Positions 1-6,129 are shown, counted from the stretch's first letter. The stretch: DNA of 6,873 nucleotides from Elusimicrobiales bacterium (GCA_030540535.1 JAUNWB010000070.1:1-6873), one strand, 5' to 3'. Notes: generated by a model from the letters alone, not told the origin. Program-made: numbers and translations.

Positions 1-1
1 G

Positions 2-892
2 AAGAAATCGAAACTCAAAATCGCCGTGGACCCGCTGTTCGGCACGGCTAAAAACTATTTTAGGGATTTTCTGGAAAAATTCGGCGTTACCGTGGAAGGA
101 ATCCACGAAGGCGACGATGTTCTTTTCGGCGGCGTGGTGCCCAACGCGGGCCCGGTGAGTTTGGCGGAACTGAAAAAACTGGTTACGTCCAAAAAAATGC
201 ACCTGGGCATCGCCTGCAACCCGGACTGCGACAAATTCGGCATTATCGACGCCGAAGGCAACTGGGTGTCCCCCAACGAAATCGCGCCCATGATTTTGGA
301 CCATTTGGTGCGCAACAAAAAAATCAAAGGCCGCGTTTGCAGAAGCGTCATCACTTCCAACCTCATCGACCAGGTGGCCAAAGCAAACGGACTTATGCTG
401 CGCGAAACGCCCGTGGGTTTTAAATACATCACCGAACTGATGATTACGGGCCAATACATTATGGGTATGGAAGAATCGGGCGGCCTGGCGGTAGCCAACC
501 ACATCCCGGACAAAGACGGCCTCCTGGCCTGTTTACTCGTCGTCGACATGCTGGCGACGGAAGGCAAAACGCTCAAGCAGATTAAAAAAGATTTCTATAA
601 AAAGTACAAACAGCTGTTTGACCAAAAGGTCAGCATGCCCAAAACGGAAACGGAAATCAACCGCATTATGGAACGGCTCGATATTCGTCCGCCGCTTTCC
701 ATTAACAAGACGTCCGTGTGGAGAATCGACTCCACCGACGGATTTAAGTTTATCTTAAAAGGCGGCAGCTGGCTGGCGATTCGCCCGTCCGGCACCGAAC
801 GCCTGATTCGTATGTACGCGGAGGCGATGGACGAAAAACTGCCCGCCGCACTCATCAAAGAAGGCAAAAAGATAATCGAAAGCATTATTTAA
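2..892 (+). CDS. Phosphoglucomutase/phosphomannomutase family protein, 3' part (5' end outside window)
   Basis: Alpha-D-phosphohexomutase, which interconverts sugar 1- and 6-phosphates in the cytoplasm. The reading frame is open to the left edge; the GTG at 26 is internal, because KKSKLKIAVDPLFGTAKNY is the usual start of domain 2, so domain 1 with the phosphoserine loop is missing. Visible parts are a metal-loop equivalent at 218-235 (NPDCDK), the sugar loop GMEESGG at 464-484, and the C-terminal phosphate loop RPSGTER at 782-802. In the family the metal loop is normally DGDxDR; here the first Asp is Asn and the Arg is Lys. The sugar loop GEESGG fits a phosphoglucomutase/phosphomannomutase better than GlmM. 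The gene ends 33 bases before enolase and is probably co-transcribed with it. The family is clear; the substrate cannot be decided. Confidence 0.9.
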   Translation, partial: KKSKLKIAVDPLFGTAKNYFRDFLEKFGVTVEGIHEGDDVLFGGVVPNAGPVSLAELKKLVTSKKMHLGIACNPDCDKFGIIDAEGNWVSPNEIAPMILDHLVRNKKIKGRVCRSVITSNLIDQVAKANGLMLRETPVGFKYITELMITGQYIMGMEESGGLAVANHIPDKDGLLACLLVVDMLATEGKTLKQIKKDFYKKYKQLFDQKVSMPKTETEINRIMERLDIRPPLSINKTSVWRIDSTDGFKFILKGGSWLAIRPSGTERLIRMYAEAMDEKLPAALIKEGKKIIESII

Positions 893-893
893 C

Positions 894-910
894 GGCCGCG
901 TCAGGCGGCC
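894..910 (+). promoter_or_regulatory. Small intergenic hairpin before eno
   Basis: GGCCGC (894-899) and GCGGCC (905-910) form a perfect 6-bp stem around the loop GTCAG, starting one base after the mutase stop. No T-run follows, so it is not a normal terminator. It could mark RNA processing or partial attenuation between the mutase and enolase. Confidence 0.35.
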
Positions 911-918
911 AAAGGGGG
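911..918 (+). promoter_or_regulatory. Ribosome binding site of eno
   Basis: AAAGGGGG lies 7 bases before the ATG at 926. It fixes the enolase start and gives the local ribosome-binding-site style, which is useful for judging the prepilin start further on. Confidence 0.7.
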
Positions 919-925
919 TTGTATT

Positions 926-2197
926 ATGGTTCGCATTAAAAAAATTACGGCACGGGAAATTTTGGATTCCCGCGGGTATCCTACCGTCGCCGCCGACGTA
1001 CTGTTAGATGACGGAAACACCGGCACCGCCGCGGTGCCCAGCGGCGCTTCCACCGGCTCGCACGAAGCGCTTGAACTGCGCGACGGCGGGGACCGCTACA
1101 ACGGCAAAGGCGTTTTAAAAGCCGTGGAAAACGTGGAACGCATTTCCCAGCAACTTGCGGGAATGGACCCGTTTGACATCCGCCTCGTGGACGAAAGCAT
1201 GATTGCCATGGACGGGACGGAAAACAAATCCAACCTGGGCGCCAATGCCACGCTGGCCGTTTCGATGGCCACGCTGCGCGCCGGGTGCCACAGCGCCAAA
1301 CTGCCGCTGTACCAGCACATCCGCAACGTCTACGAACTGAAAGACGAAGAGTACCTCATGCCCGCGCCGATGCTCAACATCATCAACGGCGGCAAACACG
1401 CCGATTCGGGCCTGGACGTACAGGAATTTATGATCGTGCCCACCGCGCCCAAAACGTTTGCCGAAGCCTTGCGCGAAGCGAGCGAAACGTACCATTCTTT
1501 AAGAAACGTGTTAAAAGCCGAGGGTATGGTAATTGCCGTGGGCGACGAAGGCGGATTTGCGCCGAAAATCGCCAAGCACGAGGACGTGCTTAAAACCATT
1601 TTGGCCGCCGCCAAAAAAGCCGGACACCCGGAAATTTCTCTGGCGATGGACTGCGCCGCCAGCGAATTTTTCAAGGACGGCGCCTATCACTTTGAAGGCA
1701 AAGATTACGACGCCGAACAAATGGCCGCCATTTACGCGGCCTGGTGCGCCAAATATCCCATCGTATCCATCGAAGACCCGCTGCAGGAAGACGATTGGAC
1801 CGGCTGGCAGCACATTACCAAAAAGCTCGGCAAAAAAATCAACCTGGTGGGCGACGACTTGTTCGTTACGAACTTGAGACGCCTGCAAAAAGGCATTGAG
1901 TTAAAGGCCGCCAATTCCATTTTGATTAAGGTGAACCAAATCGGCACCGTGTCCGAAACCATCGACGTAATGGAACTGGCCAAACAAAACGGCTATTCGC
2001 GCATTGTGTCGCACCGGTCCGGCGAAACGGAAGATACGTTCATCGCCGATTTGGCCGTAGCCACCAACGCGGGCGCCATCAAAACCGGCGCGCCCGCCCG
2101 TTCGGAACGTACGGCTAAATACAACCGCTTGCTGCAAATCGAAAGCGAGCTGGGCGACAAAGCCGTCTACGCGCAGGACCGCGCATTTAAACGCTAA
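926..2197 (+). CDS. eno: Enolase (phosphopyruvate hydratase)
   Basis: Converts 2-phosphoglycerate to phosphoenolpyruvate in glycolysis and the reverse in gluconeogenesis; cytoplasmic, Mg-dependent. At 423 residues it is of normal bacterial length. The N-terminal domain carries the mobile loop PSGASTG (38-44). The barrel domain has H158, E167 and the catalytic GDEGG with E208. Metal ligands are D242 (LAMDC), E283 (SIEDP) and D310 (GDDLF). The catalytic Lys is K335 in the signature [14 protein letters not shown], followed by [10 protein letters not shown] (362-371) and K386 in [12 protein letters not shown]. All key residues are present. The ATG at 926 has a good ribosome binding site and gives the family-standard start ([17 protein letters not shown]). 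The stop overlaps the next start by one base (TAATG). Confidence 0.98.
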   Translation: MVRIKKITAREILDSRGYPTVAADVLLDDGNTGTAAVPSGASTGSHEALELRDGGDRYNGKGVLKAVENVERISQQLAGMDPFDIRLVDESMIAMDGTENKSNLGANATLAVSMATLRAGCHSAKLPLYQHIRNVYELKDEEYLMPAPMLNIINGGKHADSGLDVQEFMIVPTAPKTFAEALREASETYHSLRNVLKAEGMVIAVGDEGGFAPKIAKHEDVLKTILAAAKKAGHPEISLAMDCAASEFFKDGAYHFEGKDYDAEQMAAIYAAWCAKYPIVSIEDPLQEDDWTGWQHITKKLGKKINLVGDDLFVTNLRRLQKGIELKAANSILIKVNQIGTVSETIDVMELAKQNGYSRIVSHRSGETEDTFIADLAVATNAGAIKTGAPARSERTAKYNRLLQIESELGDKAVYAQDRAFKR

Positions 2198-2496
2198 TGA
2201 CGCAAGAACTTACCGACGCTTTACTTAAAAACAAAAAACCACTGCTGCTGGCGCTGGCCGCCGCGGCAGTGGTTATCCTTTTTTTGGGCGGCAGCTTTGT
2301 CAGCCTGGCGCATAACAAACTGGAACTGCGCAAGCTGACCCGCCAAAGCGCGCAGCTGGATAAAGAACACGACGAACTCCTCGCCCAAAAAGACCTCTTG
2401 GAAAAAGAAGACTCCGCTTACCTGGAACACATCGCCCGCACGGAGTACCATTTGGTTAAACCGGGCGAAACGGAATTTCGTTTTCACGTTAAATAG
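2197..2496 (+). CDS. ftsB: FtsB/DivIC-type septum formation initiator protein
   Basis: Small bitopic division protein of 99 residues. It has a short basic cytoplasmic N-terminus with a KNKK stretch, one membrane helix at about residues 15-36, then a charged helix with coiled-coil character (about 40-72) in the periplasm. The end (YLEHIARTEYHLVKPGETEFRF) matches the FtsB/DivIC pattern of an ARxEYxxxKPGE-type motif. In known systems FtsB pairs with FtsL and FtsQ to activate septal peptidoglycan synthesis. Its start overlaps the eno stop by one base, suggesting translational coupling. The eno-ftsB order is also found in proteobacteria such as Pseudomonas, which supports the call. It could equally be labelled DivIC; sequence alone does not separate the two. 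Confidence 0.85.
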   Translation: MTQELTDALLKNKKPLLLALAAAAVVILFLGGSFVSLAHNKLELRKLTRQSAQLDKEHDELLAQKDLLEKEDSAYLEHIARTEYHLVKPGETEFRFHVK

Positions 2497-2505
2497 GACG
2501 ACGCT

Positions 2506-3114
2506 ATGAACATCGAAGTTATCAACCTGGGCCCCATGGACAACTGCACGTACCTCGTTACCGAGGGGCAGGACGCGCTTTTGATTGACCCGGCCTGGGA
2601 TATGAATTTTTTGAAACATACCTTAACGCAAAAAAACTTAAACCTGCTGGCCGTATTTTTTACGCACGGGCATTTTGACCATGTTAAATTCGCCCAAACG
2701 CTGTTGCAGGAAACGAGCGTAAAAGCCTATATCGAAAAAAACGACGCGGAGCTTTCCGGCATTGACCCGCAATTTTTAAACGTCTATGAAGGCGAACAAA
2801 CGTTGGATATCGGACCGTTCCACATTCACGTCATACCCACGCCCGGCCATACGGCGGGCTGCGTATGTATTCAGATTGGGAATGCCCTGTTCACGGGGGA
2901 CACGCTGTTCCCCGGCGCGTGCGGACGGGTGGATTTGCCGTCTTCCAATCCGCGCGATATGCGCAAAAGTTTATTAAAACTATCCAAACTGCCGGAAGAC
3001 ACGCAGATTTTTGCGGGCCACAGCTACGGCGGCAAATGCAGTTCCACCATCGGTTACGAACGCATTAAAAACCCGTTTATGCGCAACGCCATCCGCGACG
3101 AGGAAATTTTATAA
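2506..3114 (+). CDS. Metallo-beta-lactamase-fold hydrolase, glyoxalase II-like
   Basis: Cytoplasmic metal-dependent hydrolase of 202 residues, the short single-domain form typical of YcbL-like or hydroxyacylglutathione hydrolase-like proteins. Metal ligands are visible in order: THGHFDH at 53-59 (H54, H56, D58, H59), H115 in PTPGHTAG, D132 in FTGDTLF, and H172 in FAGHSYGG. The motif GRVDLPSSNP (140-149) and the tail TIGYERIKNPF (181-191) are characteristic of the glyoxalase II branch. The usual GHGP.T segment is replaced by GHSYGGKCSST. No signal peptide is seen. AGGA at 2495-2498, overlapping the previous stop, is the ribosome binding site. The substrate is unknown; thioester hydrolysis is the family expectation, not shown here. 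Confidence 0.9.
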   Translation: MNIEVINLGPMDNCTYLVTEGQDALLIDPAWDMNFLKHTLTQKNLNLLAVFFTHGHFDHVKFAQTLLQETSVKAYIEKNDAELSGIDPQFLNVYEGEQTLDIGPFHIHVIPTPGHTAGCVCIQIGNALFTGDTLFPGACGRVDLPSSNPRDMRKSLLKLSKLPEDTQIFAGHSYGGKCSSTIGYERIKNPFMRNAIRDEEIL

Positions 3115-3903
3115 ATGCACCCCGTACTTCTAAAAATCGGCTCCTTTGAACTGGCCAGCTACGGGCTGATGACCGCGCTCGGCTATGCGGCGGCCGCGCT
3201 TTATCTGCTGCCGCGCCTGAAAAAAATCAACCTCGACAAAGACACGTTTTGGAACCTAATTTTTATTGCCTTTATGGGTGCGCTGATTGGCGCAAAACTG
3301 TTGTTTATTATCGTTTCCTGGCCGCAGCTGGGCGCAACGCTGGCAGACAAAATCGCCAACATCGTACGGGATTTTCGGTACGGATTCGTATTCTTCGGCG
3401 GGATGATTGTGTCCGTGGCCGCCTTAATTTTTTACATGAGAAAAAAGGGGCTGCCTATTTTAAAAACGTCCGACTTTTTAATTGTAGGGCTGCCTTTGGG
3501 TCACGCGCTTGGGCGCATAGGGTGTTTTTTGGCGGGATGCTGTTACGGCCGCCCGACGGATATGCCCTGGGGTATAACGTTTACCAACCCGCATGCGCTC
3601 GTAGCGCCGGAATTTGTAGGCGTACCGCTCCACCCCACGCAGCTCTACGAAGCCGCCGGGAATTTAATTTTATTTTTTATTTTGCATAAACTCTACAACA
3701 AACCGCATAAAAACGGCATGATTTTGCTGGCGTACGTTTCCTGCTACGCATTTATGCGGTTTATGATTGAATTTTTCCGCGGGGACTTCCGCGGCGAATA
3801 CATACTGGGGCTTTCCCCCTCGCAACTGATTTCGCTCCTAACCGCGCTGGCGGCCGGAGCGGTTTGGATTTATTTGAAGAAAAAGGAAGTAAAAAATGGC
3901 TGA
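3115..3903 (+). CDS. lgt: Prolipoprotein diacylglyceryl transferase
   Basis: Inner-membrane enzyme that moves diacylglycerol from phosphatidylglycerol to the lipobox Cys of prolipoproteins, the first step of lipoprotein maturation. At 262 residues with several hydrophobic segments it has normal size. The signature HALGRIGCFLAGCCYG (130-145) contains R134, equivalent to the essential Arg of E. coli Lgt. Further motifs are SYGLM near the N-terminus (15-19), HPTQLYEA (173-180) and MRFMIEFFRGD (214-224). At the place of E. coli His103 (FHGG) this protein has FFGG (93-96); many non-enteric Lgt proteins have an aromatic residue there. The ATG directly follows the hydrolase stop, with GAGGA at 3100-3104. 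The gene overlaps the next one by 8 bases. Confidence 0.97.
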   Translation: MHPVLLKIGSFELASYGLMTALGYAAAALYLLPRLKKINLDKDTFWNLIFIAFMGALIGAKLLFIIVSWPQLGATLADKIANIVRDFRYGFVFFGGMIVSVAALIFYMRKKGLPILKTSDFLIVGLPLGHALGRIGCFLAGCCYGRPTDMPWGITFTNPHALVAPEFVGVPLHPTQLYEAAGNLILFFILHKLYNKPHKNGMILLAYVSCYAFMRFMIEFFRGDFRGEYILGLSPSQLISLLTALAAGAVWIYLKKKEVKNG

Positions 3904-4804
3904 AAAAAAGACCGTCGTATTTCAAGGATATTCACGCCGCCTGGACGTGTTCGTTTCCGACGAGCTGGAAACGCTCTCCCGCTCCCTGGTGCAAAAATTA
4001 ATTAAGGACGGGCACGTTACCGTCAACGGCAAAAAAGTAAAACCGTCCTGGCCGCTGACCGAGGGCGAAACCGTGGAAATCGAACTGCCCGAAGCCGGGA
4101 GCAAAACAAAACTGTCCGATTTAATCATCCACGACGCCAAAGATTTTTTCGTTTTAATTAAACCCGCCGGAATGCTCGTACACCCACAAAGCCCCGTGTG
4201 GGAAGAACACCCCGAAGCCGTTTTCTCGGCCGAGGAAACCTTAGTATCCGTCATTTTGGCAAACCCGCCCAAAGGGTTCGATTTATCCACCCCCCGCGCG
4301 GGTCTGGTACACCGCTTGGACCGGGAAACCAGCGGCGTGATGGTAGTCGCCAAAAACCCGGAATTTCAGGCCGAAATGGTGGCGCTGTTTTCCAACCGGG
4401 AAGTGCATAAAACGTACCACTCTATCGCCTGCGGCGAAGTGCCCGACGACGAAGGCACCATTGACGTGCCGATAGGCCGCGTGGCGGGCGGAAAAATCAA
4501 AGCGTCCGACGTGGGGCGCGAAGCCGTCACCGGCTACAAAGTGCTGGAACGCAAAAATGGGTTTACGTATATTGAACTTTACCCCAAAACGGGCCGCACG
4601 AACCAGCTGCGCGTACACTTAAGCTGGCTGGGGTACCCCGTACTGGGAGACTGGCTGTACCGCGGCGCGACGGCGGACCGATTAATGCTGCACGCGCGGC
4701 GGATAGAATTTAAACATCCGTTTACGGGCAAAAAACTAAAGTTTGAAGCGCCCGTTCCGCCGGATTTTGAAGCGGCCTGGAAACGCGTAACCGAAACGAA
4801 ATAA
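3896..4804 (+). CDS. RluA-family 23S rRNA pseudouridine synthase (RluD/RluC-like)
   Basis: Cytoplasmic RNA-modifying enzyme of 302 residues. An N-terminal S4 RNA-binding domain (about 12-62, SRRLDVFVSDEL...VTVNGKKVKP) is followed by the RluA catalytic domain. The catalytic Asp is D142 in LVHRLDRETSG; the family motifs IKPAGMLVHP (88-97) and RLMLHARRI (262-270) are present. The motif usually written GRTHQIRVH reads GRTNQLRVH here (233-241), so Asn236 replaces the common His. About 40 residues lie between the KPAG motif and the catalytic loop. S4 plus PRAGLVHRLD points to RluD or RluC, but the target uridines cannot be read from sequence. AAGGAAG at 3883-3889 inside lgt is the ribosome binding site. 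It is the last gene of the operon. Confidence 0.93.
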   Translation: MAEKKTVVFQGYSRRLDVFVSDELETLSRSLVQKLIKDGHVTVNGKKVKPSWPLTEGETVEIELPEAGSKTKLSDLIIHDAKDFFVLIKPAGMLVHPQSPVWEEHPEAVFSAEETLVSVILANPPKGFDLSTPRAGLVHRLDRETSGVMVVAKNPEFQAEMVALFSNREVHKTYHSIACGEVPDDEGTIDVPIGRVAGGKIKASDVGREAVTGYKVLERKNGFTYIELYPKTGRTNQLRVHLSWLGYPVLGDWLYRGATADRLMLHARRIEFKHPFTGKKLKFEAPVPPDFEAAWKRVTETK

Positions 4805-4807
4805 TTT

Positions 4808-4833
4808 AAAACCCCGCCGTTTGGCGGGGTTTT
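4808..4833. terminator. Bidirectional rho-independent terminator between the operon and the prepilin gene
   Basis: AAAACCCCGCC (4808-4818) and GGCGGGGTTTT (4823-4833) form a perfect 11-bp stem with the loop GTTT. The flanking A- and T-runs make it work in both directions. It starts 4 bases after the pseudouridine synthase stop and ends 1 base from the convergent prepilin stop. Confidence 0.93.
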
Positions 4834-4834
4834 G

Positions 4835-5428
4835 TTAATTTACGGAATAAACAGTTGAGGAAATCTTCCTCCCGCCGAAAGATTTGCAGTATTTTTCCGC
4901 TGAAGCCGTATAAAACTTACACCGCAAAGAACTTTCCCCCGCCACGGCAAAAATAAGGTAACGGGATTGTATGGGAAAACGGTGGCCTACCGCAATAACC
5001 TTTTCCGACACGGAACTGACAGATGCAGAAGCCGCAAAAGAAAATGATTTTATTTCCTTGCGTGGGACGTTGTTATACGTACCGTCCGCACCCGGGATAG
5101 AGATATCCAAATTATTTAAATCGCTGGAATATGAACCGTTAGCCATATAATAGGCTTCATTTGCATCCCGTATGGCACGCACCAGCGTTAAGGCTTCGGC
5201 AACGCGGGATTTCTCCACCGCTTTTGTGTACTGCGGCAAAGCAACCGAAGATAAAATACCGATAATTAATACAACAACTAACAACTCTATTAACGTAAAA
5301 CCTTGTATTCCACCGTCATTCCGGCACGCTGCGCGCCGCCGGAGCCGGAATCCAGGCTGTTTATTAGCTGTTGTTCTTCTGTGATATGGATGCTGAAACA
5401 AGTTCAGTATGACGACATTTTGATACAT
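4835..5428 (-). CDS. Type IV prepilin-like protein with an abnormally long, repeat-derived leader
   Basis: Pilin subunit or pseudopilin, cut by a prepilin peptidase and assembled into a type IV pilus or related fibre. The class III signal is clear: cleavage after G43, mature FTLIELLVVVLIIGIL with E48 at mature position 5, then the long helix ALPQYTKAVEKSRVAEAL. The mature protein is about 154 residues, with C170 and C181 able to form the usual C-terminal disulfide. The leader is 43 residues, against about 6-20 in most type IV prepilins. It is rich in Arg and largely encoded by two palindromic repeats (5390-5415, 5315-5355). The ATG at 5428 is chosen because AAGGGGGG lies 9 bases before it and no in-frame ATG or GTG is nearer the cleavage site; only a TTG at codon 10 competes. 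No pilus machinery genes are in the window. Confidence 0.88.
   Translation of the reverse strand: MYQNVVILNLFQHPYHRRTTANKQPGFRLRRRAACRNDGGIQGFTLIELLVVVLIIGILSSVALPQYTKAVEKSRVAEALTLVRAIRDANEAYYMANGSYSSDLNNLDISIPGADGTYNNVPRKEIKSFSFAASASVSSVSEKVIAVGHRFPIQSRYLIFAVAGESSLRCKFYTASAEKYCKSFGGRKISSTVYSVN
5315..5355. repeat. Dispersed palindromic repeat (copy 1) inside the prepilin leader
   Basis: ATTCCGGC (5318-5325) and GCCGGAAT (5344-5351) form an 8-bp stem, flanked by GTC and CCAG, with an 18-base GC-rich loop. On the prepilin strand it begins CTGGATTCCGGCTCC, identical over 15 bases to 6075-6089, and ends GCCGGAATGAC like 6093-6103. It encodes leader residues 25-38 in frame. Only two copies are visible here; genome-wide spread is inferred. 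Confidence 0.8.
5390..5415. repeat. Dispersed CTGAA...TTCAG palindromic repeat inside the prepilin leader
   Basis: ATGCTGAA (5390-5397) and TTCAGTAT (5403-5410) pair over 8 bp with one G-T, loop ACAAG, followed by GACGA. It resembles 6178-6211 (GATACTGAG...CTCAGTATGAC). In another frame it encodes the peptide ELVSAS, a known signature of dispersed bacterial repeats. It encodes about leader residues 5-13. Confidence 0.7.
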
Positions 5429-5437
5429 GGGAAATAT

Positions 5438-5445
5438 CCCCCCTT
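5438..5445 (-). promoter_or_regulatory. Ribosome binding site deciding the prepilin start
   Basis: On the minus strand AAGGGGGG stands 9 bases before the ATG at 5428, similar to the AAAGGGGG of eno. It supports translation of the whole long leader. Confidence 0.6.
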
Positions 5446-5460
5446 ATAAGAATTATCCCT

Positions 5461-5489
5461 ATGTTATCAAAAAAAAAAAAACAATACAA
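5461..5489 (-). promoter_or_regulatory. Putative prepilin promoter with a T13 tract in the spacer
   Basis: Minus-strand candidate: -35 TTGTAT (5484-5489), a 17-base spacer that includes 13 T, and -10 TAACAT (5461-5466). An overlapping -10 GATAAC (5463-5468) would have a 15-base spacer. Either predicts a short 5' leader containing the AAGGGGGG site. Matches to the sigma-70 consensus are only moderate. A GATAAT at 5452-5457 matches better, but would start transcription almost at the ribosome binding site. Confidence 0.35.
5469..5481. repeat. Homopolymer A13 (T13 on the prepilin strand)
   Basis: Thirteen consecutive A on the plus strand, between the prepilin and the candidate RNA at 5497. Tracts of this length are prone to slippage. 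It lies in the spacer of the proposed prepilin promoter, so changes in length could alter expression. Confidence 0.9.
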
Positions 5490-5496
5490 GCCCAAC

Positions 5497-5711
5497 GGTT
5501 GGACTCCCCTCTTATCCGTGCTCTTCTGATTAGATGTCCCAAACTTATGAACAAAGAATCGCCCCAAAAACTAATCATTTTTTTGGGTTGCCGGGGGAAG
5601 CGGGATTTCTTATCTTATTAATATGAAGCTGAGGCCCTGGGGGAACGGCAAAAGCCGAAAGATAGGGCTCGGCGGGGGATAAGAGGACGCCGGATGTGGG
5701 CCGTCCGAACC
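5497..5711 (+). ncRNA. Candidate structured RNA of about 215 nt, class unknown
   Basis: There is no open reading frame of note, but long-range pairing is strong. GGTTGGAC (5497-5504) pairs with GTCCGAACC (5703-5711) with one bulged G. CCTCTTATCC (5508-5517) pairs perfectly with GGATAAGAGG (5677-5686). Inside, TGATTAG/CTAATCA (5527-5533/5571-5577) forms 7 bp. An 11-bp-class stem, 5628-5638/5664-5673 with one bulged G, is capped by CGGC-AAAA-GCCG (5646-5657). A weak plus-strand promoter (TTATCA 5464-5469, TACAAG 5485-5490) would start near 5497. A closing stem around a large interior recalls 6S RNA in outline, but no 6S, SRP, tmRNA or RNase P motif was recognised. Strand is uncertain. Confidence 0.4.
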
Positions 5712-5712
5712 A

Positions 5713-5751
5713 TTCAAAAGCCCCGGCCCGGAAAACCCGGGGCCTTTTGAA
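5713..5751. terminator. Strong GC-rich hairpin, possible bidirectional terminator of the candidate RNA
   Basis: Residues 5713-5726 (TTCAAAAGCCCCGG) pair with 5737-5751, with one bulged C at 5743 and a loop of 10 bases. The T4 is inside the stem and no long T-run follows, so termination may be less efficient than at 4808. It begins two bases after the closing stem of the candidate RNA. Confidence 0.55.
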
Positions 5752-5810
5752 AACTAATTAATTTTTCCGCTTGGCGGAAGACGTACAAAACGATAAAGTA
5801 AAAATATAGA

Positions 5811-5900
5811 TTTCATCCGATCCGGACGCGGGAGGGGACCCGCTAACCGGACATAAAAATAAAAAGGTCTTATTCCCGTGGGAAGGATAAGGCCTTTTTT
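5811..5900 (+). ncRNA. Possible small RNA: stem-loop followed by terminator
   Basis: A two-tier stem (TCCGG 5821-5825/CCGGA 5847-5851; GCGGG 5828-5832/CCCGC 5839-5843) presents the loop AGGGGA, and a terminator follows at 5861-5900. TATAGA (5805-5810) is a weak -10 candidate with no good -35. The two hairpins in series ending in a T-run suggest a short transcript, but nothing proves one. An open frame on the other strand (5758-5952) has no recognisable domain and was not accepted. Confidence 0.3.
5861..5900. terminator. Rho-independent terminator, both strands plausible
   Basis: AAAAAGG (5861-5867) pairs with CCTTTTT (5893-5899), then CTTAT (5869-5873) with ATAAG (5887-5891), with CCC/GGG near the tip. 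On the plus strand T6-G-T4 follows; on the minus strand a TTTTTATTTTT run follows. Confidence 0.8.
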
Positions 5901-5962
5901 GTTTTATATTTGGACTTGTTTCAGGGCCCACACACAACTTATATACAACCACTGGTAACTGG

Positions 5963-6015
5963 ACCCCGTATAACGACCCCGTACTACTACCTTACGGGGC
6001 AGGCTCTTACGGGGT
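5963..6015. repeat. Nested inverted repeat built from one 7-base word
   Basis: ACCCCGTA (5963-5970) pairs with TACGGGGT (6008-6015), and CCCCGTA (5977-5983) pairs with TACGGGG (5993-5999). The word therefore occurs twice on each arm and can pair in two registers. No flanking T-run or gene explains it. Between 5901 and 5962 only a weak partial match (ACTTGTTTCAG, 5914-5924) to the repeat at 5390-5415 was seen. Confidence 0.75.
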
Positions 6016-6037
6016 GACGCCAAGTGGAAAAGGCGTC
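6016..6037. repeat. Hairpin GACGCC/GGCGTC
   Basis: GACGCC (6016-6021) and GGCGTC (6032-6037) form a perfect 6-bp stem with a 10-base loop, directly after the nested repeat. A fragment like the dispersed repeats (TTCAGGATGACGG, 6040-6052) follows. Confidence 0.55.
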
Positions 6038-6074
6038 AATTCAGGATGACGGCAACGAGGAAACAACCCCAATT

Positions 6075-6103
6075 CTGGATTCCGGCTCCATGGCCGGAAT
6101 GAC
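6075..6103. repeat. Dispersed palindromic repeat (copy 2)
   Basis: ATTCCGGC (6079-6086) pairs with GCCGGAAT (6093-6100) around a 6-base loop, in CTGG...GAC flanks. It has the same ends as 5315-5355 but the opposite orientation and a much shorter loop, so the termini are conserved and the middle is not. Confidence 0.8.
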
Positions 6104-6115
6104 GACAGAATAACT

Positions 6116-6129
6116 CGGTAGATGCTGAG
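6116..6129. repeat. Half copy of the CTGAG-type repeat
   Basis: CGGTAGATGCTGAG matches 6178-6191 at 13 of 14 bases, without the second arm. Between the two, CCGC-AATG-GCGG (6155-6166) is a small hairpin. Confidence 0.55.

Noticed and set aside
1096..1888. Long minus-strand frames opposite enolase
   Set aside because: They are antisense shadows of a well-conserved gene with no recognisable domains.
5364..5567. 67-codon minus-strand open frame encoding HTELVSASISQ
   Set aside because: The peptide is the translation of the dispersed repeat in another frame, and the frame overlaps the prepilin leader and promoter.
5497..5900. RNase P RNA, tmRNA or SRP RNA
   Set aside because: The diagnostic motifs (GAGGAAAGTCC, a TTCGAATC T-arm with CCA end, the GGAAGGAAGCAG domain) were looked for on both strands and not found.
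5758..5952. 64-codon minus-strand open frame
   Set aside because: It spans the 5861-5900 terminator and the hairpin at 5821-5851, shows no known motif and has no convincing ribosome binding site.
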